NCBI RefSeq assembly: GCF_902712855.1
Contig: NZ_LR743507.1
Coordinates: 4,388,001-4,452,000 of the forward strand
Reading direction: 5' to 3'
DNA from: Variovorax paradoxus
Lineage (GTDB): Bacteria; Pseudomonadota; Gammaproteobacteria; Burkholderiales; Burkholderiaceae_C
DNA: 64,000 nt
Of the stretch, positions 49,171 to 58,426 are shown piece by piece (within the stretch, counting starts at the first letter, position 1; the number at the start of each line of letters is the position of its first letter). A model generated the notes under the pieces. That model worked only from the letters and a program-made list of their open reading frames with translations, did no database searches and was not told the DNA's origin. The position numbers and the translations under genes are program-made.

Positions 49171-49589
49171 TGCTTTGACCGAGCTGCAATGTTTGTTCAG
49201 GCGGTCGAACCCTGCCTCACCGCCGAGCGCAGCGAAGGCCTGTCCAGTCCCGTCAGAAGCCGAGCGAAGCGATGGCGCGTGTCGCTCCCTTCTGGCTGCG
49301 CCGAGGAGCGCAGACGTAGGAGGGATCAGGGCCGCAGCTGTTTGAGCGAAGCGAGTTCTGCGGACCCCCCTCCACGCCGAGCACCGCAGGTTGCCCGGAG
49401 CGAAGCGCAGGGACGCAGACAGCAGGGTCGCCTTTTCTTTGCTTACTTTCTTTTGGCGAAGCAAAAGAAAGTAAGTCGCCCGCCGGGGCGAGACCCGGCC
49501 TCCACCCTCACCATAAAGACACGGGAAAAAACAGCTAACCCGCGCCAACACCCGGCCAAGGAAAACAAAACGGCAACAGGCGAACCAGG

Positions 49590-52500
49590 TCAAACCGCCT
49601 CCTCCTCAAGCACATCCCGCCGAGCACTCCCCCCACCCAACCGATCAAACGCCAGGTAGATCACAGGCGTGGTGAACAGAGTCAGCAGCTGGCTGACGAT
49701 CAGCCCGCCAAAGATGGCAAGCCCCAGCGGCCGCCGCAACTCGGCCCCTTCCCCGAAGCTCAACATGAGCGGCACAGCAGCAAACAGCGCCGCCAGCGTC
49801 GTCATCAGGATCGGCCGGAACCGCAGCAGCGCCGCCTGGTGAATGGCTTCGCGAGCCGACTTCCCCTGCGTCCTTTCAGCATCGATCGCGAAGTCGATCA
49901 TCATGATCGCGTTCTTCTTCACGATGCCGATCAGCAGGATGATCCCGATGATCCCGATCACGCCGAGGTCGTTGCCCGTGATCATCAGCGCCAGCAGCGC
50001 GCCGACGCCGGCCGAAGGCAAGGTGGACAGGATCGTCAGCGGATGCACGTAGCTCTCGTACAGCACCCCCAGCACGATGTAGACGCAAACGACCGCCGCC
50101 AGGATCAGCCACAGCTGGTTCGACAGCGACCGCTCATACGCACCGGACGCCCCGAGGAAGGTCATCGTCACGCTGCCGGGCAATCCGATCTCCTTCGCGG
50201 CCGCCCGGATCGCGTCGACCGAGGCCCCAAGCGCAACCCCAGGCGCGGTATCGAAGTTCAGCGTGCTCGCCGGGTACTGCGCAACGTGCGTGATCTGCAG
50301 CGGCGCCTGCCGCTCGGAGATGTCGGCAATCGCCGACAGCGGCGTGGCGGTGCCGGAGCCCGCGATCAGGTTCAGTTGCCCGAGCGTCTGCGGCGTGTTC
50401 ACCATGCCGGGGCGGGCTTCGAGAATCACCCGGTACTGGTTCGTCTCGGTGAAGATCGTCGACACGATCCGCTGCCCGAACGCGCTGTAGAGCGCATCGT
50501 CCACCGTGCTCGCCGTGATCGAGAGCCGCGCCGCGGTGTCGCGGTTCACGTTCACGAACGCGGCCAGGCCTTGCGCGCCGGCATCGCTGCTCACGTTGCG
50601 CACCTTGTCCGAGTCCTGCAGCTTCGCCACCAGCTTCTTCATCCACTCGGTGATGGCCGCGCTGTCCACGCCTTCGAGCGACACGCGGTACTCGGTCGGC
50701 CCGGTCTCGGCATCGATGGTCAGGTCCTGCGTGGGCTGCAGGTACAGCGTCACGCCGGCAACCTGCCGCACGCGCTCGCGCAGGCGCTCCATCACGTCCT
50801 GCTGGCGGTCATGGCCCTTCTTGAGGTTGATGAGCATGCTGCCGGTGTGCAGCATGGTGTTGTTGGCCGCGTCCACGCCGACGAACGAACTGAGGTTCTC
50901 GACGTCGGAGTCTTCGAGGACGGCACTCGCCGCCTGCTGCTGCAGCTGAGCCATGCGGTCGAAGGACACGTCCTGCGAGGCCTGCACGCGGCCCTGGAGC
51001 TGGCCGGTGTCCTGCGTGGGAAACAGCCCCTTGGGAATCGTGAGGTACAGCACCACGGTGAGCACCATGGTCAGCAGCGCGACCAGCAGCGTGAGCGGCT
51101 GGTGCGCGATGACCCAGTGCAGCGAGCGGTCGTAGCGCACCATCACGCCGTCGAAGAAGCGCTGCGCGCGCGCACCGAATCCGTGGGCCGCCGGGTCCTT
51201 CCTCTGCTCGTGCTTGAGCCAGCGCGCCGACATCATCGGCACCAGCGTGAGCGAAACCACGGCGGAGATCAGGATGGTGATGGCCAGCGTCACCGCGAAC
51301 TCGCGGAACAGCCGACCCACCACGTCGCCCATGAACAGCAGCGGGATGAGCACCGCGATCAGCGACACGGTCAGCGAGATGATGGTGAAGCCGATCTGCG
51401 TGGCGCCCTTGAACGCGGCCTGCAGCGGCTTCTCGCCCTCCTCGATGTAGCGGGCGATGTTCTCGATCATGACGATCGCGTCGTCCACCACGAAGCCGGT
51501 GGCGATGGTCAGCGCCATCAGGCTCAGGTTGTTCAGGCTGTAGCCCAGCAGGTACATCAGCCCGAAGGTGCCGATGAGCGAGATGGGCACCGCGATGCTG
51601 GCGATGACCGTGGCACGCAGGCTGCCGAGGAACGCGAAGATCACCAGCACCACCAGCACGACGGCCAGCACCAGTTCCATCTCGACGTGCTGCACCGACG
51701 CGCGGATGCCCGCGGTGCGGTCGCTCAGCACCTCGATCTTCAGGCCGGCGGGCAGCCCGGCCTGCAGCTCGGGCAGCTGCTTCCTGATGGCGTCGACCGT
51801 GGCGATCACGTTGGCACCGGGCTGGCGCTGCACGTTCATGATGATCGCGGGCGACAGCCGGGCCGTGCCGTCGGCCTTGTTGCCGGCCCAGGCGGCGAGC
51901 TGGTTGTTCTCCGCGCTGTTGACCACCTGCGCCACGTCGACCATGCGGATCGGCGCGCCGTTCTTGTACGAGACGATCAGGTTCTTGTAGTCGTCGACCG
52001 TGAGCAGCTGGTCGTTGGAGTTGATGGTGTAGGCGCGCTTCGGTCCGTCGAAGCTGCCCTTGGCACCGTTGGAGTTGGCCGCGCTGATCGCCGTGCGCAG
52101 CGTGTCGAGGCCGATGCCGTTGGCGGCCAGCGCCTGCGTATTGGCCTGGATGCGCACCGCCGGGCGCTGCCCGCCGCTGAGCGAGACCAGCCCCACGCCC
52201 GAGACCTGGCTGATCTTCTGCGCGAGACGGGTGTTGACGAGGTTCTGCACCTCGGTGAGCGGCAGCGTGTCGGACGTGATCGACAGCGTGAGCACCGGCG
52301 CGTCGGCCGGGTTGACCTTGGCGTAGACGGGCGGCGCCGGCAGGTCGGCCGGCAGCAGCGAGCCGCCGGCATTGATGGCGGCCTGCACTTCCTGCTCGGC
52401 CACGTCGAGCGTCTGGCCCAGCGAGAACTGCAGCGTGATGATCGACACGCCCGCGGCGCTGGTCGAGCTCATGCGGTCGAGCCCCGACATCTGGCCGAAC

Positions 52501-52709
52501 TGGCGCTCCAGCGGCGCGGTGACGGTGTTGCTCATGACCTCGGGGCTGCCCCCGGGGTAGAGCGTCTGAACCTGGATGGTCGGGTAGTCGACCTGCGGCA
52601 GGGCCGACAGCGGCAGGAAGCGGAACGCCACCAGGCCGGCCAGCACGATGGCGACCATCAGCAGCGAGGTCGCCACCGGTCGAAGAATGAACGGGCGAGA
52701 GGGACTCAT
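49590..52709 (-). CDS. mdtB: RND efflux permease, MdtB/MuxB type
   Basis: 1,039 residues (MSPSRPFILRPVATSLLMVAIVLAGL). RND motifs are present throughout, including LPQVDYPTIQVQTLYPGG, TGFVVDDAIVMIENIARY and the C-terminal GIVKKNAIMMID helix. It pairs with MdtC to form the heterotrimeric pump. It begins 25 bases after the adaptor gene and is transcribed with it. Nothing is missing. Confidence 0.95.
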   Translation of the reverse strand: MSPSRPFILRPVATSLLMVAIVLAGLVAFRFLPLSALPQVDYPTIQVQTLYPGGSPEVMSNTVTAPLERQFGQMSGLDRMSSTSAAGVSIITLQFSLGQTLDVAEQEVQAAINAGGSLLPADLPAPPVYAKVNPADAPVLTLSITSDTLPLTEVQNLVNTRLAQKISQVSGVGLVSLSGGQRPAVRIQANTQALAANGIGLDTLRTAISAANSNGAKGSFDGPKRAYTINSNDQLLTVDDYKNLIVSYKNGAPIRMVDVAQVVNSAENNQLAAWAGNKADGTARLSPAIIMNVQRQPGANVIATVDAIRKQLPELQAGLPAGLKIEVLSDRTAGIRASVQHVEMELVLAVVLVVLVIFAFLGSLRATVIASIAVPISLIGTFGLMYLLGYSLNNLSLMALTIATGFVVDDAIVMIENIARYIEEGEKPLQAAFKGATQIGFTIISLTVSLIAVLIPLLFMGDVVGRLFREFAVTLAITILISAVVSLTLVPMMSARWLKHEQRKDPAAHGFGARAQRFFDGVMVRYDRSLHWVIAHQPLTLLVALLTMVLTVVLYLTIPKGLFPTQDTGQLQGRVQASQDVSFDRMAQLQQQAASAVLEDSDVENLSSFVGVDAANNTMLHTGSMLINLKKGHDRQQDVMERLRERVRQVAGVTLYLQPTQDLTIDAETGPTEYRVSLEGVDSAAITEWMKKLVAKLQDSDKVRNVSSDAGAQGLAAFVNVNRDTAARLSITASTVDDALYSAFGQRIVSTIFTETNQYRVILEARPGMVNTPQTLGQLNLIAGSGTATPLSAIADISERQAPLQITHVAQYPASTLNFDTAPGVALGASVDAIRAAAKEIGLPGSVTMTFLGASGAYERSLSNQLWLILAAVVCVYIVLGVLYESYVHPLTILSTLPSAGVGALLALMITGNDLGVIGIIGIILLIGIVKKNAIMMIDFAIDAERTQGKSAREAIHQAALLRFRPILMTTLAALFAAVPLMLSFGEGAELRRPLGLAIFGGLIVSQLLTLFTTPVIYLAFDRLGGGSARRDVLEEEAV

Positions 52710-52734
52710 CGGGCGCGGCGCTCGGGAAAAAGGA

Positions 52735-54264
52735 TCAGCGGATCGCGCCGCCCGGGGCGGGTGGCGGGGTGCCCGGCTTCAGGTCGGGCGCGGCCGGCGG
52801 CACCGAGGTGGCCGGCGGCGACTGGGGCGATTCGGCCGGCGGCGCGCTGCGGGCGCCGTTGGCGCCTCCAGCACCCGCTGCACCCTGGCCCGCATGGGTT
52901 CCCTGGCCGCCCGCGCCTTCACGGCGGCCTGCACCGCGCTCGCCGCGCTCGCCACGGTTGCCGCGCCGCGCACCCGAGGCCGCGCCGGACGCCGGCACCG
53001 CCGGGCGGTCGACCGAGGTCTGCACCCGCGCGCCGTCCTTGAGCCGGTCGCCGCCTTCGGTCACGACCTGCTCGCCGGCTTCCAGGCCCGACATGATCGC
53101 GACGTTGTCGACGCTCGATTCGCCGCGCGTCACGGTGCGCTGCGACACCGTGCTGTCGCTGTTGAGCACGTACACGTAGTCGCCGTTGGGGCCGTGTCGC
53201 AGCGCGGTCACCGGCACCACCACAGCACCGCTCACGGTGCGCAGCAGCAGCCGCAGGTTGACGAACTGGTTCGGGAACAGCGCGTTGTCGGCATTGACGA
53301 AGCGCGCCTTGGCCTTGACGGTGCCGGTGGCGGTGTCGACCAGGTTGTCGAGCGTGGCGAACATGCCGGCGGCGAGCCGGCGCGTGCGCGTGCGGTCGAA
53401 GGCGGTGGCATCGAGCTTCGCTCCCTGCGCCAGGCGTTCCTGCACCTCGGGCACGCGGTCCTGCGGAATGGAGAACTCGACGTCGATCGGCGCGATCTGC
53501 GTGATGGTCGCCACGCCGTTCGTGGTGCCGGTCGAGATGTAGTTGCCCGCATCCACCGGCCGCAGGCCGATGCGCCCGCTCACCGGGGCGGTGATGCGGC
53601 TCCAGTTGAGGTTGAGCTTCGCGGTGTTCTCGTTGGCGCGGTCGATGGCGACGGTGCCCTCGAGCTGCTTGACCAGTGCGGCCTGGGTGTCGACGTCCTG
53701 CCGCGCGATGGAGTCCTGCCCGAGCAGGGTCTGGTAGCGCTGCAGCGTGACGCGCGCCGCCGCCAGCTGGGCCTCGTCGCGCTGGCGCGCGCCTGCCGCC
53801 TGCGCCAGCACGTTCTGGAACGGCTGCGGGTCGATGGTGGCGAGCACGTCGCCCTTCCTGACCATCTGCCCTTCCTGGAAGAGCACCGCGGTGAGGACGC
53901 CCGACACCTGCGGCTGGACGATCACGTTGGCCACCGGCGTGACCGTGCCCAGCGCCTCGAGCTGCACCGGGATGTCGGCCTGCTTGGCGGTGGCGATGCC
54001 CACCGTGCTGGACGCCGGGCCGCCTCCGCGGCCGCCGGGGCCACCCGGACCGCCCGGGCCACCTGGCCGGGCGCCGCCCCCCGGCCCTGCGCCGGGTCCG
54101 GCGACCGGGGTCTTCGACCGCTGGATCAGGTACCAGGCGCTGCCGCCCAGCGCCGCCAGCAGAACCAGGGTCAGCAGGCCGCCCACCCACCGGCGCCTGC
54201 GCACCGGGGGGGGTGTCGGAGACACGTTGGATGGCAGGGGCTCGGTCGGTTTTTCTTGTTCCAT
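52735..54264 (-). CDS. mdtA: RND periplasmic adaptor, MdtA type
   Basis: 509 residues from ATG 54,264 (MEQEKPTEPLPSNVSP). One N-terminal membrane anchor (WVGGLLTLVLLAALGGSAWYL) is followed by the biotinyl-lipoyl and beta-barrel domains of HlyD adaptors. Unusual is a glycine-proline linker (GPGGGARPGGPGGPGGPGGR) just after the anchor and a collagen-like, Gly/Glu/Arg/Pro-rich C-terminal tail of about 75 residues. Both are encoded by near-perfect GC repeats. It links the pump with the NodT channel. Confidence 0.94.
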   Translation of the reverse strand: MEQEKPTEPLPSNVSPTPPPVRRRRWVGGLLTLVLLAALGGSAWYLIQRSKTPVAGPGAGPGGGARPGGPGGPGGPGGRGGGPASSTVGIATAKQADIPVQLEALGTVTPVANVIVQPQVSGVLTAVLFQEGQMVRKGDVLATIDPQPFQNVLAQAAGARQRDEAQLAAARVTLQRYQTLLGQDSIARQDVDTQAALVKQLEGTVAIDRANENTAKLNLNWSRITAPVSGRIGLRPVDAGNYISTGTTNGVATITQIAPIDVEFSIPQDRVPEVQERLAQGAKLDATAFDRTRTRRLAAGMFATLDNLVDTATGTVKAKARFVNADNALFPNQFVNLRLLLRTVSGAVVVPVTALRHGPNGDYVYVLNSDSTVSQRTVTRGESSVDNVAIMSGLEAGEQVVTEGGDRLKDGARVQTSVDRPAVPASGAASGARRGNRGERGERGAGRREGAGGQGTHAGQGAAGAGGANGARSAPPAESPQSPPATSVPPAAPDLKPGTPPPAPGGAIR

Positions 54265-54580
54265 GGACGGTGCTTGCGGAAGGTGCAGGTGCAGGGGTGC
54301 GAACCAGCGTAGTACACGCGGAATGGTAGTCGGGCAGTTTGCTGGGCCGTAAAGCGGCGGTAAAGCTGTCACATGTTGCCTGCTCCGACGCCCTGGCCGG
54401 CCCCCTGGCGGCCCATCTCTGCCCCCCACCGTCCGCCATTCACGCCGCCCGGCTGCAATTCGCGCCGCCCTCAGGCATTCCGTCGCACGCCGGTGGCCGG
54501 CGTGCCCGGGCGGCGGCACAGTCTGCCCATCGATTCCCGTCCTGCCCCCGATTCAACCTTCACTTCAACGGAGCGCCACC
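54265..54580. promoter_or_regulatory. Divergent promoter region, mdt operon to membrane-protein operon
   Basis: 316 bases without a gene. Near 54,349-54,367 the repeat GTAAAGCGGCGGTAAAGC occurs, followed by an AT-richer CTGTCACATGTTGCCTG stretch. It should hold the promoters of the efflux operon and of the operon starting at 54,581. No recognised operator. Confidence 0.5.
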
Positions 54581-55102
54581 ATGCTGATGCAAATCATCCT
54601 TCACACGCCCAAGTGGGTGTTCGCCGTGTTCTTCCTGCTGCTTTGGATCGGCGCCAAGCAGCTGCTGTCCAACAGCGTGGGCCTGACCCGCGTCACGCTG
54701 ATGCCCGTTGCCATGGGCGCGCTGTCGGTCTACGGCGTGGTCTCCGTCTTCGGCGACTCGTTCGGTGCCCTGCTGGGCTGGGCCGCCGCCGCGGTCGCGA
54801 TGCTGGCGCTGGTGCTGCAACGCCCGCTGCCCGCCACCACCCGCTACGACGCCGCGCAGCGGCAGTTCCACCTGGCCGGCAGTCCGGTGCCCCTGATGCT
54901 GATGATGGGCATCTTCCTGACCAAGTACGTGGTGGGCGCCACACTGGCGATGCACCCCGAGCTGCGCCACGGTGCGGTCTTCGGCCTGGCCACCCCCGTC
55001 CTGTACGGCGCCTTCAGCGGCGTGTTCGCGGCCCGCGCCGTGCGCCTGTGGAAGCTGGCCATCCGTACTGACGCCATGTCGGCCGCCGTCCGCCCCGCCT
55101 AA
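54581..55102 (+). CDS. Multi-pass membrane protein of unknown function
   Basis: 173 residues (MLMQIILHTPKWVFAVFFLLLWIGAKQLLS), with about four or five membrane helices and a short soluble loop (TRYDAAQRQFHLAGSPVPL). It has the pattern of the DUF6622-like family of small membrane proteins. It starts a plus-strand set with a sterol-desaturase-like enzyme and a LytTR two-component pair. No ligand or enzyme motif was seen. Confidence 0.75.
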   Translation: MLMQIILHTPKWVFAVFFLLLWIGAKQLLSNSVGLTRVTLMPVAMGALSVYGVVSVFGDSFGALLGWAAAAVAMLALVLQRPLPATTRYDAAQRQFHLAGSPVPLMLMMGIFLTKYVVGATLAMHPELRHGAVFGLATPVLYGAFSGVFAARAVRLWKLAIRTDAMSAAVRPA

Positions 55103-55142
55103 GATTCCGCGGCCGACCCCAGCCAACCAGGAAACCGCCGCC

Positions 55143-56108
55143 ATGAACGCCCTCCTGCTGGTCCTCAAGATCTCCGTGACGGTGGTGCTCGTCGCCTCCA
55201 TCGCCGAGGCGCTGGTGCTGTCCTTGCGCAACGGCTGGCGCAGCTACGACTGGAAGGCGGCCGGCATCTCGGTGGTCGACTTCCTGGTGCGCGAATACCC
55301 GCTGCGCTGGTTGCTGCCCCTGGCGTTCTGGACCGGCGCGATGGACTGGTTCTACGCCCACCGCCTCTTCACCCTGCCGATGGACCACTGGAGCGGCTGG
55401 GCTGCCTGCTTCATCGGCCAGGAGTTCTGCTACTACTGGTACCACCGCGCGGCCCACCGGGTGCGCTGGTTCTGGTGCACGCATTCCATCCACCATTCGC
55501 CGAACCAGCTGAACCTGTCGGCCGCCTACCGCTTCGGCTGGACCGGGCGCCTCACCGGCACGCTGGCCTTCTTCATGCTGGCACCGCTGCTGGGCATGCC
55601 GCCGAAGGTGATCCTGCTGATGCTCACGCTGAACCTGCTGTACCAGTTCTGGATCCACGCCACCTGGATTCCGCGCCTCGGCCCGCTGGAATGGGTGCTG
55701 AACACGCCCTCGGCGCACCGTGTGCACCATGCCTCGAACCTCGAGTACCTGGACGGCAACTACGGCGGGGTGCTCATCGTGTTCGACCGCCTGTTCGGCA
55801 CCTACATCCCCGAGCGCGCCGACCTGCCCTGCCGCTACGGGCTGGTGAACCCGATCACCTCGCACAACCTGCTGGAGATCGAGTTCAGCCAGTGGCGCGC
55901 CCTCTGGCGCGACCTGGCCTCGGCCCGCTCGCTGCGCGCCTTCGCCGGCTACCTCGTGAAGCCGCCGGGCTGGAAGCCCGACGGGCCAGGCGACACCACC
56001 GAGGAACTGCGGCAGCGCGCTGCGCTGCAGGTGGCTCCGCCGGCCGCGCCGACGGCGCAGGCCCCTTCCGATTTCATTCCCGTGCAGTACAACAAGGAAC
56101 TGTCATGA
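55143..56108 (+). CDS. Sterol desaturase/fatty acid hydroxylase family protein
   Basis: 321 residues from ATG 55,143. Four membrane helices carry the histidine boxes HRAAH, HSIHH and HRVHH (the last in SAHRVHHASN) that bind a di-iron centre. It hydroxylates a membrane lipid or sterol-like compound. The C-terminal ~60 residues are Pro/Ala-rich and cytoplasmic. It overlaps the next gene as ATGA. Confidence 0.9.
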   Translation: MNALLLVLKISVTVVLVASIAEALVLSLRNGWRSYDWKAAGISVVDFLVREYPLRWLLPLAFWTGAMDWFYAHRLFTLPMDHWSGWAACFIGQEFCYYWYHRAAHRVRWFWCTHSIHHSPNQLNLSAAYRFGWTGRLTGTLAFFMLAPLLGMPPKVILLMLTLNLLYQFWIHATWIPRLGPLEWVLNTPSAHRVHHASNLEYLDGNYGGVLIVFDRLFGTYIPERADLPCRYGLVNPITSHNLLEIEFSQWRALWRDLASARSLRAFAGYLVKPPGWKPDGPGDTTEELRQRAALQVAPPAAPTAQAPSDFIPVQYNKELS

Positions 56109-56404
56109 ACCCCACCACGCTGAATTCCTCCCGCTCGCCCTCTGAAGTCGAGCGCCTCGCCCGCCGCCGCGCCGGCGCCAAGATGGGCTGGTACATCCAC
56201 GCCTTCGTCTACGTGGTGGTCAACCTCGGCCTGGTCACCCTCTCGGCCGCCAGGGGCCACAGCTGGGCCATGTACCCGCTCATGGGCTGGGGCCTGGGCC
56301 TGCTGATCCATGGCGCCGTGATCTGGTTCGTGGCCGGCGGCGGCTTCTACGACCGGCTGGTGGAACGCGAGCGGCGCGCGCTGGCTGGCCGGGACCGCGG
56401 ATGA
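56105..56404 (+). CDS. 2TM domain-containing protein
   Basis: 99 residues (MNPTTLNSSRSPSEVERLARRRAGAKMGWYIH). A basic N-terminus precedes two membrane helices of the 2TM family (PF13239), with FVYVVVNLGLVTL and GWGLGLLIHGAVIWFVAG. 2TM genes are often joined to LytS-type kinases, as here, where it ends in an ATGA overlap with the kinase. It is probably a small accessory of the sensor. Confidence 0.88.
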   Translation: MNPTTLNSSRSPSEVERLARRRAGAKMGWYIHAFVYVVVNLGLVTLSAARGHSWAMYPLMGWGLGLLIHGAVIWFVAGGGFYDRLVERERRALAGRDRG

Positions 56405-57480
56405 GCCTGGACACCACCGCGGACGGCCCGAGGTTCCGTTCCGAGAACCTGCGGGACATGCTGCGGCACGGCCTGATCACGGCCGTCTTCTGCTGCCTGA
56501 TCGCCATCGCCCTGACCATCACCGAAGGCGGTGGCTGGGCGCCGCACCTGGTCTATTCGCTGTCGATCGGCCTCATCAGCTGGCTCTTCATCGACATCAC
56601 CCGGCTGCTGATGACCGGCCACCGCGAGATCCGCTGGCCGCTCGGCGTGCGGGGCTATCTGATCGTGGTGATCGGCGTGGTCCTCGGCTTCATGGGCGGC
56701 AACCTGATCGGCGACGCCTGGATCGGCGCGCCGGCCTTCGACTTTCTCGACTTCACCGGCCACAAGCTGGCCACCGCGGTGGTCATCACCATCGCCGCGA
56801 CCGTCGGCATGTGCTTCTTCTTCTACAGCCTGGGCAAGAGCAAGCACCTGCAGAGCCAGATCGACCTGGCCCAGCGCGACGCCACCGAGGCGCGGCTGAA
56901 GCTGCTCGAGACCCAGCTCGAGCCGCACATGCTGTTCAACACGCTGGCCAACCTGCGCGTGCTGATCGCCGTCGACCCGCCGCGTGCGGTGGCCATGCTC
57001 GACCGGCTCAACAGCTACCTGCGCATGACGCTCAGCGGCTCGCGCGCGCTGTCGCATCCGCTGTCTGCGGAGTTCGACCGGCTCGGCGACTACCTGGAAC
57101 TGATGTCGGTGCGCATGGGCGAACGCCTGCGCTACACGCTCGAATTGCCGGACGACCTGCGCGACGTGCCGGTGCCGCCGCTGCTGTTGCAGCCGCTGGT
57201 CGAAAACAGCATCCGCCACGGGCTCGAGCCCAAGGTGGAAGGCGGACGGATCGCGGTGCGCGCGCACCGGGACGGCGGCCGGCTGGTCATCGAAGTGAGC
57301 GATACCGGAGTGGGGCTCGACGCGTCCGCCCCCTCGGACGACACCGGCGGCTTCGGCATGGAGCAGGTGCGCGAGCGGCTCGCCACGGTGTACGGCGACC
57401 AGGCACGCATGAGCCTGTCGCCCGCGCCCGGCCCCGACGGCGGCGCCTGCGCGACCTTGAGCTTTCCCCTGGCGGCGTGA
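56401..57480 (+). CDS. LytS/AlgZ-type sensor histidine kinase
   Basis: 359 residues. Several membrane helices fill the first ~150 residues. The phosphoacceptor region reads TQLEPHMLFNTLANLR with His176, a variant of the usual NPHFLFNTL. The ATPase part has ENSIRHGLEPK, DTGVGLD and a GFGMEQVRERL closing motif. It phosphorylates the LytTR regulator encoded 27 bases downstream. The signal is unknown. Confidence 0.92.
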   Translation: MSLDTTADGPRFRSENLRDMLRHGLITAVFCCLIAIALTITEGGGWAPHLVYSLSIGLISWLFIDITRLLMTGHREIRWPLGVRGYLIVVIGVVLGFMGGNLIGDAWIGAPAFDFLDFTGHKLATAVVITIAATVGMCFFFYSLGKSKHLQSQIDLAQRDATEARLKLLETQLEPHMLFNTLANLRVLIAVDPPRAVAMLDRLNSYLRMTLSGSRALSHPLSAEFDRLGDYLELMSVRMGERLRYTLELPDDLRDVPVPPLLLQPLVENSIRHGLEPKVEGGRIAVRAHRDGGRLVIEVSDTGVGLDASAPSDDTGGFGMEQVRERLATVYGDQARMSLSPAPGPDGGACATLSFPLAA

Positions 57481-57507
57481 CAAGAAACAAGAGAGCCATC
57501 CACACCA

Positions 57508-58344
57508 ATGCAAGCCACCGCCCTCATCGCCGAAGACGAACCCCTGCTCGCGCAGGCCCTCAAGGCCGAACTGGCCGCCGCCTGGCCCGGACTGCAGGTC
57601 GTGGCCACCGCCGGCGACGGCCGCAGCGCTGTGCGCGAGGCGCTGCGCCTGCTGCCGCAGGTGCTGTTCTTCGACATCCGGATGCCCGGCCTCGACGGTC
57701 TGGCGGCCGCAGCCGAACTGGCCGACAGCTGGCCCACCGACGAGGCGCCTATGCCGCAGCTGGTGTTCGTCACCGCCTACGACGAATACGCCGCGCGGGC
57801 CTTCGAGGCCCAGGCCATCGACTACGTGCTGAAGCCCGTCCAGCCCGAGCGGCTGCGCAGGACCGTCGCGCGGCTGCAGCAGGCGCTGGCGGCCCACGCG
57901 CCTTCGCCCACGCCGGCCATGGCCGACGAAGCACTCGAACGCACACTCGGCCAATGGCGCCAGGTGCTGGCTGCTGCGGGTGCCGGCGCGGCTGCCGCGG
58001 CACCGGCGGCCGCGCCGCTGCGCATCATTGCGGCCAGCGACGCCGGCGGCAGCACGGTGCGCATGGTGCCGATCGACGAAGTGCTGTATTTCGAGGCGGC
58101 CGACAAATACCTTCGCGTGCTCACCACCGCGCACGAGTACCTGATCCGCACACCGCTCAAGCAGTTGCTGCCTCAGCTCGACGCCGACACCTTCTGGCAG
58201 GTGCACCGTGCGGTGGTGGTGCGCAGCGCGGCCATCGAGTCGGTGCATCGCGACGACGCCGGCAAGATGCACCTGGCGCTGCGCGGGCGGGCCGAGAAGA
58301 TCCCGGTGAGCCGGCTGTACGCCCACCTGTTTCGCGCCATGTGA
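57508..58344 (+). CDS. LytTR-type response regulator (AlgR-like)
   Basis: 278 residues (MQATALIAEDEPLLAQALKAELAA). The receiver domain has Asp56 in FFDIRMPGLDG, and TAYDEYAARAFEAQAIDYVLKPV at the switch. An Ala-rich linker (AAAGAGAAAAAPAAAPL) leads to a LytTR DNA-binding domain with EVLYFEAADKYLRVLT and QVHRAVVVRSAAIESV. It controls genes with its kinase partner, probably surface or stress functions. An intrinsic terminator follows. Confidence 0.94.
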   Translation: MQATALIAEDEPLLAQALKAELAAAWPGLQVVATAGDGRSAVREALRLLPQVLFFDIRMPGLDGLAAAAELADSWPTDEAPMPQLVFVTAYDEYAARAFEAQAIDYVLKPVQPERLRRTVARLQQALAAHAPSPTPAMADEALERTLGQWRQVLAAAGAGAAAAAPAAAPLRIIAASDAGGSTVRMVPIDEVLYFEAADKYLRVLTTAHEYLIRTPLKQLLPQLDADTFWQVHRAVVVRSAAIESVHRDDAGKMHLALRGRAEKIPVSRLYAHLFRAM

Positions 58345-58367
58345 AATGGCGGGCGCGCAGTGCCCAT

Positions 58368-58400
58368 AAAAAAAGCCGGCCCCTCAGGAGCCGGCTTTTT
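58368..58400. terminator. Bidirectional intrinsic terminator
   Basis: AAAAAGCCGGC and GCCGGCTTTTT make a perfect stem with an eight- or nine-base loop, ending in a T-run to the right and having an A-run to the left. It closes the LytTR operon and also suits the convergent Pro/Tyr-rich gene on the minus strand. Confidence 0.9.
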
Positions 58401-58426
58401 CATTCAGTCACAAACGGTGTGGCAGA

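Larger units (their letters stand above)
48602..49589. repeat. Repeat-laden spacer between the two RND permease genes (inverted copies)
   Basis: 988 bases without a convincing gene. A block of about 260 bases at 48,700-48,960 reappears in opposite orientation at about 49,206-49,505. Both copies carry the same hairpin: CTTTCTTTTG and CAAAAGAAAG around a CTTCGC-type loop, at 48,734-48,759 and 49,446-49,471. Long frames that cross it are driven by the repeats and have no protein-like composition. It looks like a pair of genus-typical interspersed repeats inserted in the operon. Confidence 0.8.

Noticed and set aside
48598..49659. Several overlapping frames in the repeat-laden spacer
   Set aside because: They are driven by nonamer and inverted repeats, giving VQAVQAQQAQ or ACTACTAC strings. 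No start signal, domain or sensible composition is seen.
45296..53042. Two plus-strand frames of over 1,000 codons opposite the RND genes
   Set aside because: Both are mirror frames of mdtC and mdtB. They have a His/Arg/Gln/Asp composition typical of antisense of GC-rich genes.
53990..54110. GC-rich repeats near the MdtA anchor as a separate regulatory element
   Set aside because: They are in frame and encode the Gly/Pro linker; no evidence for a second function.
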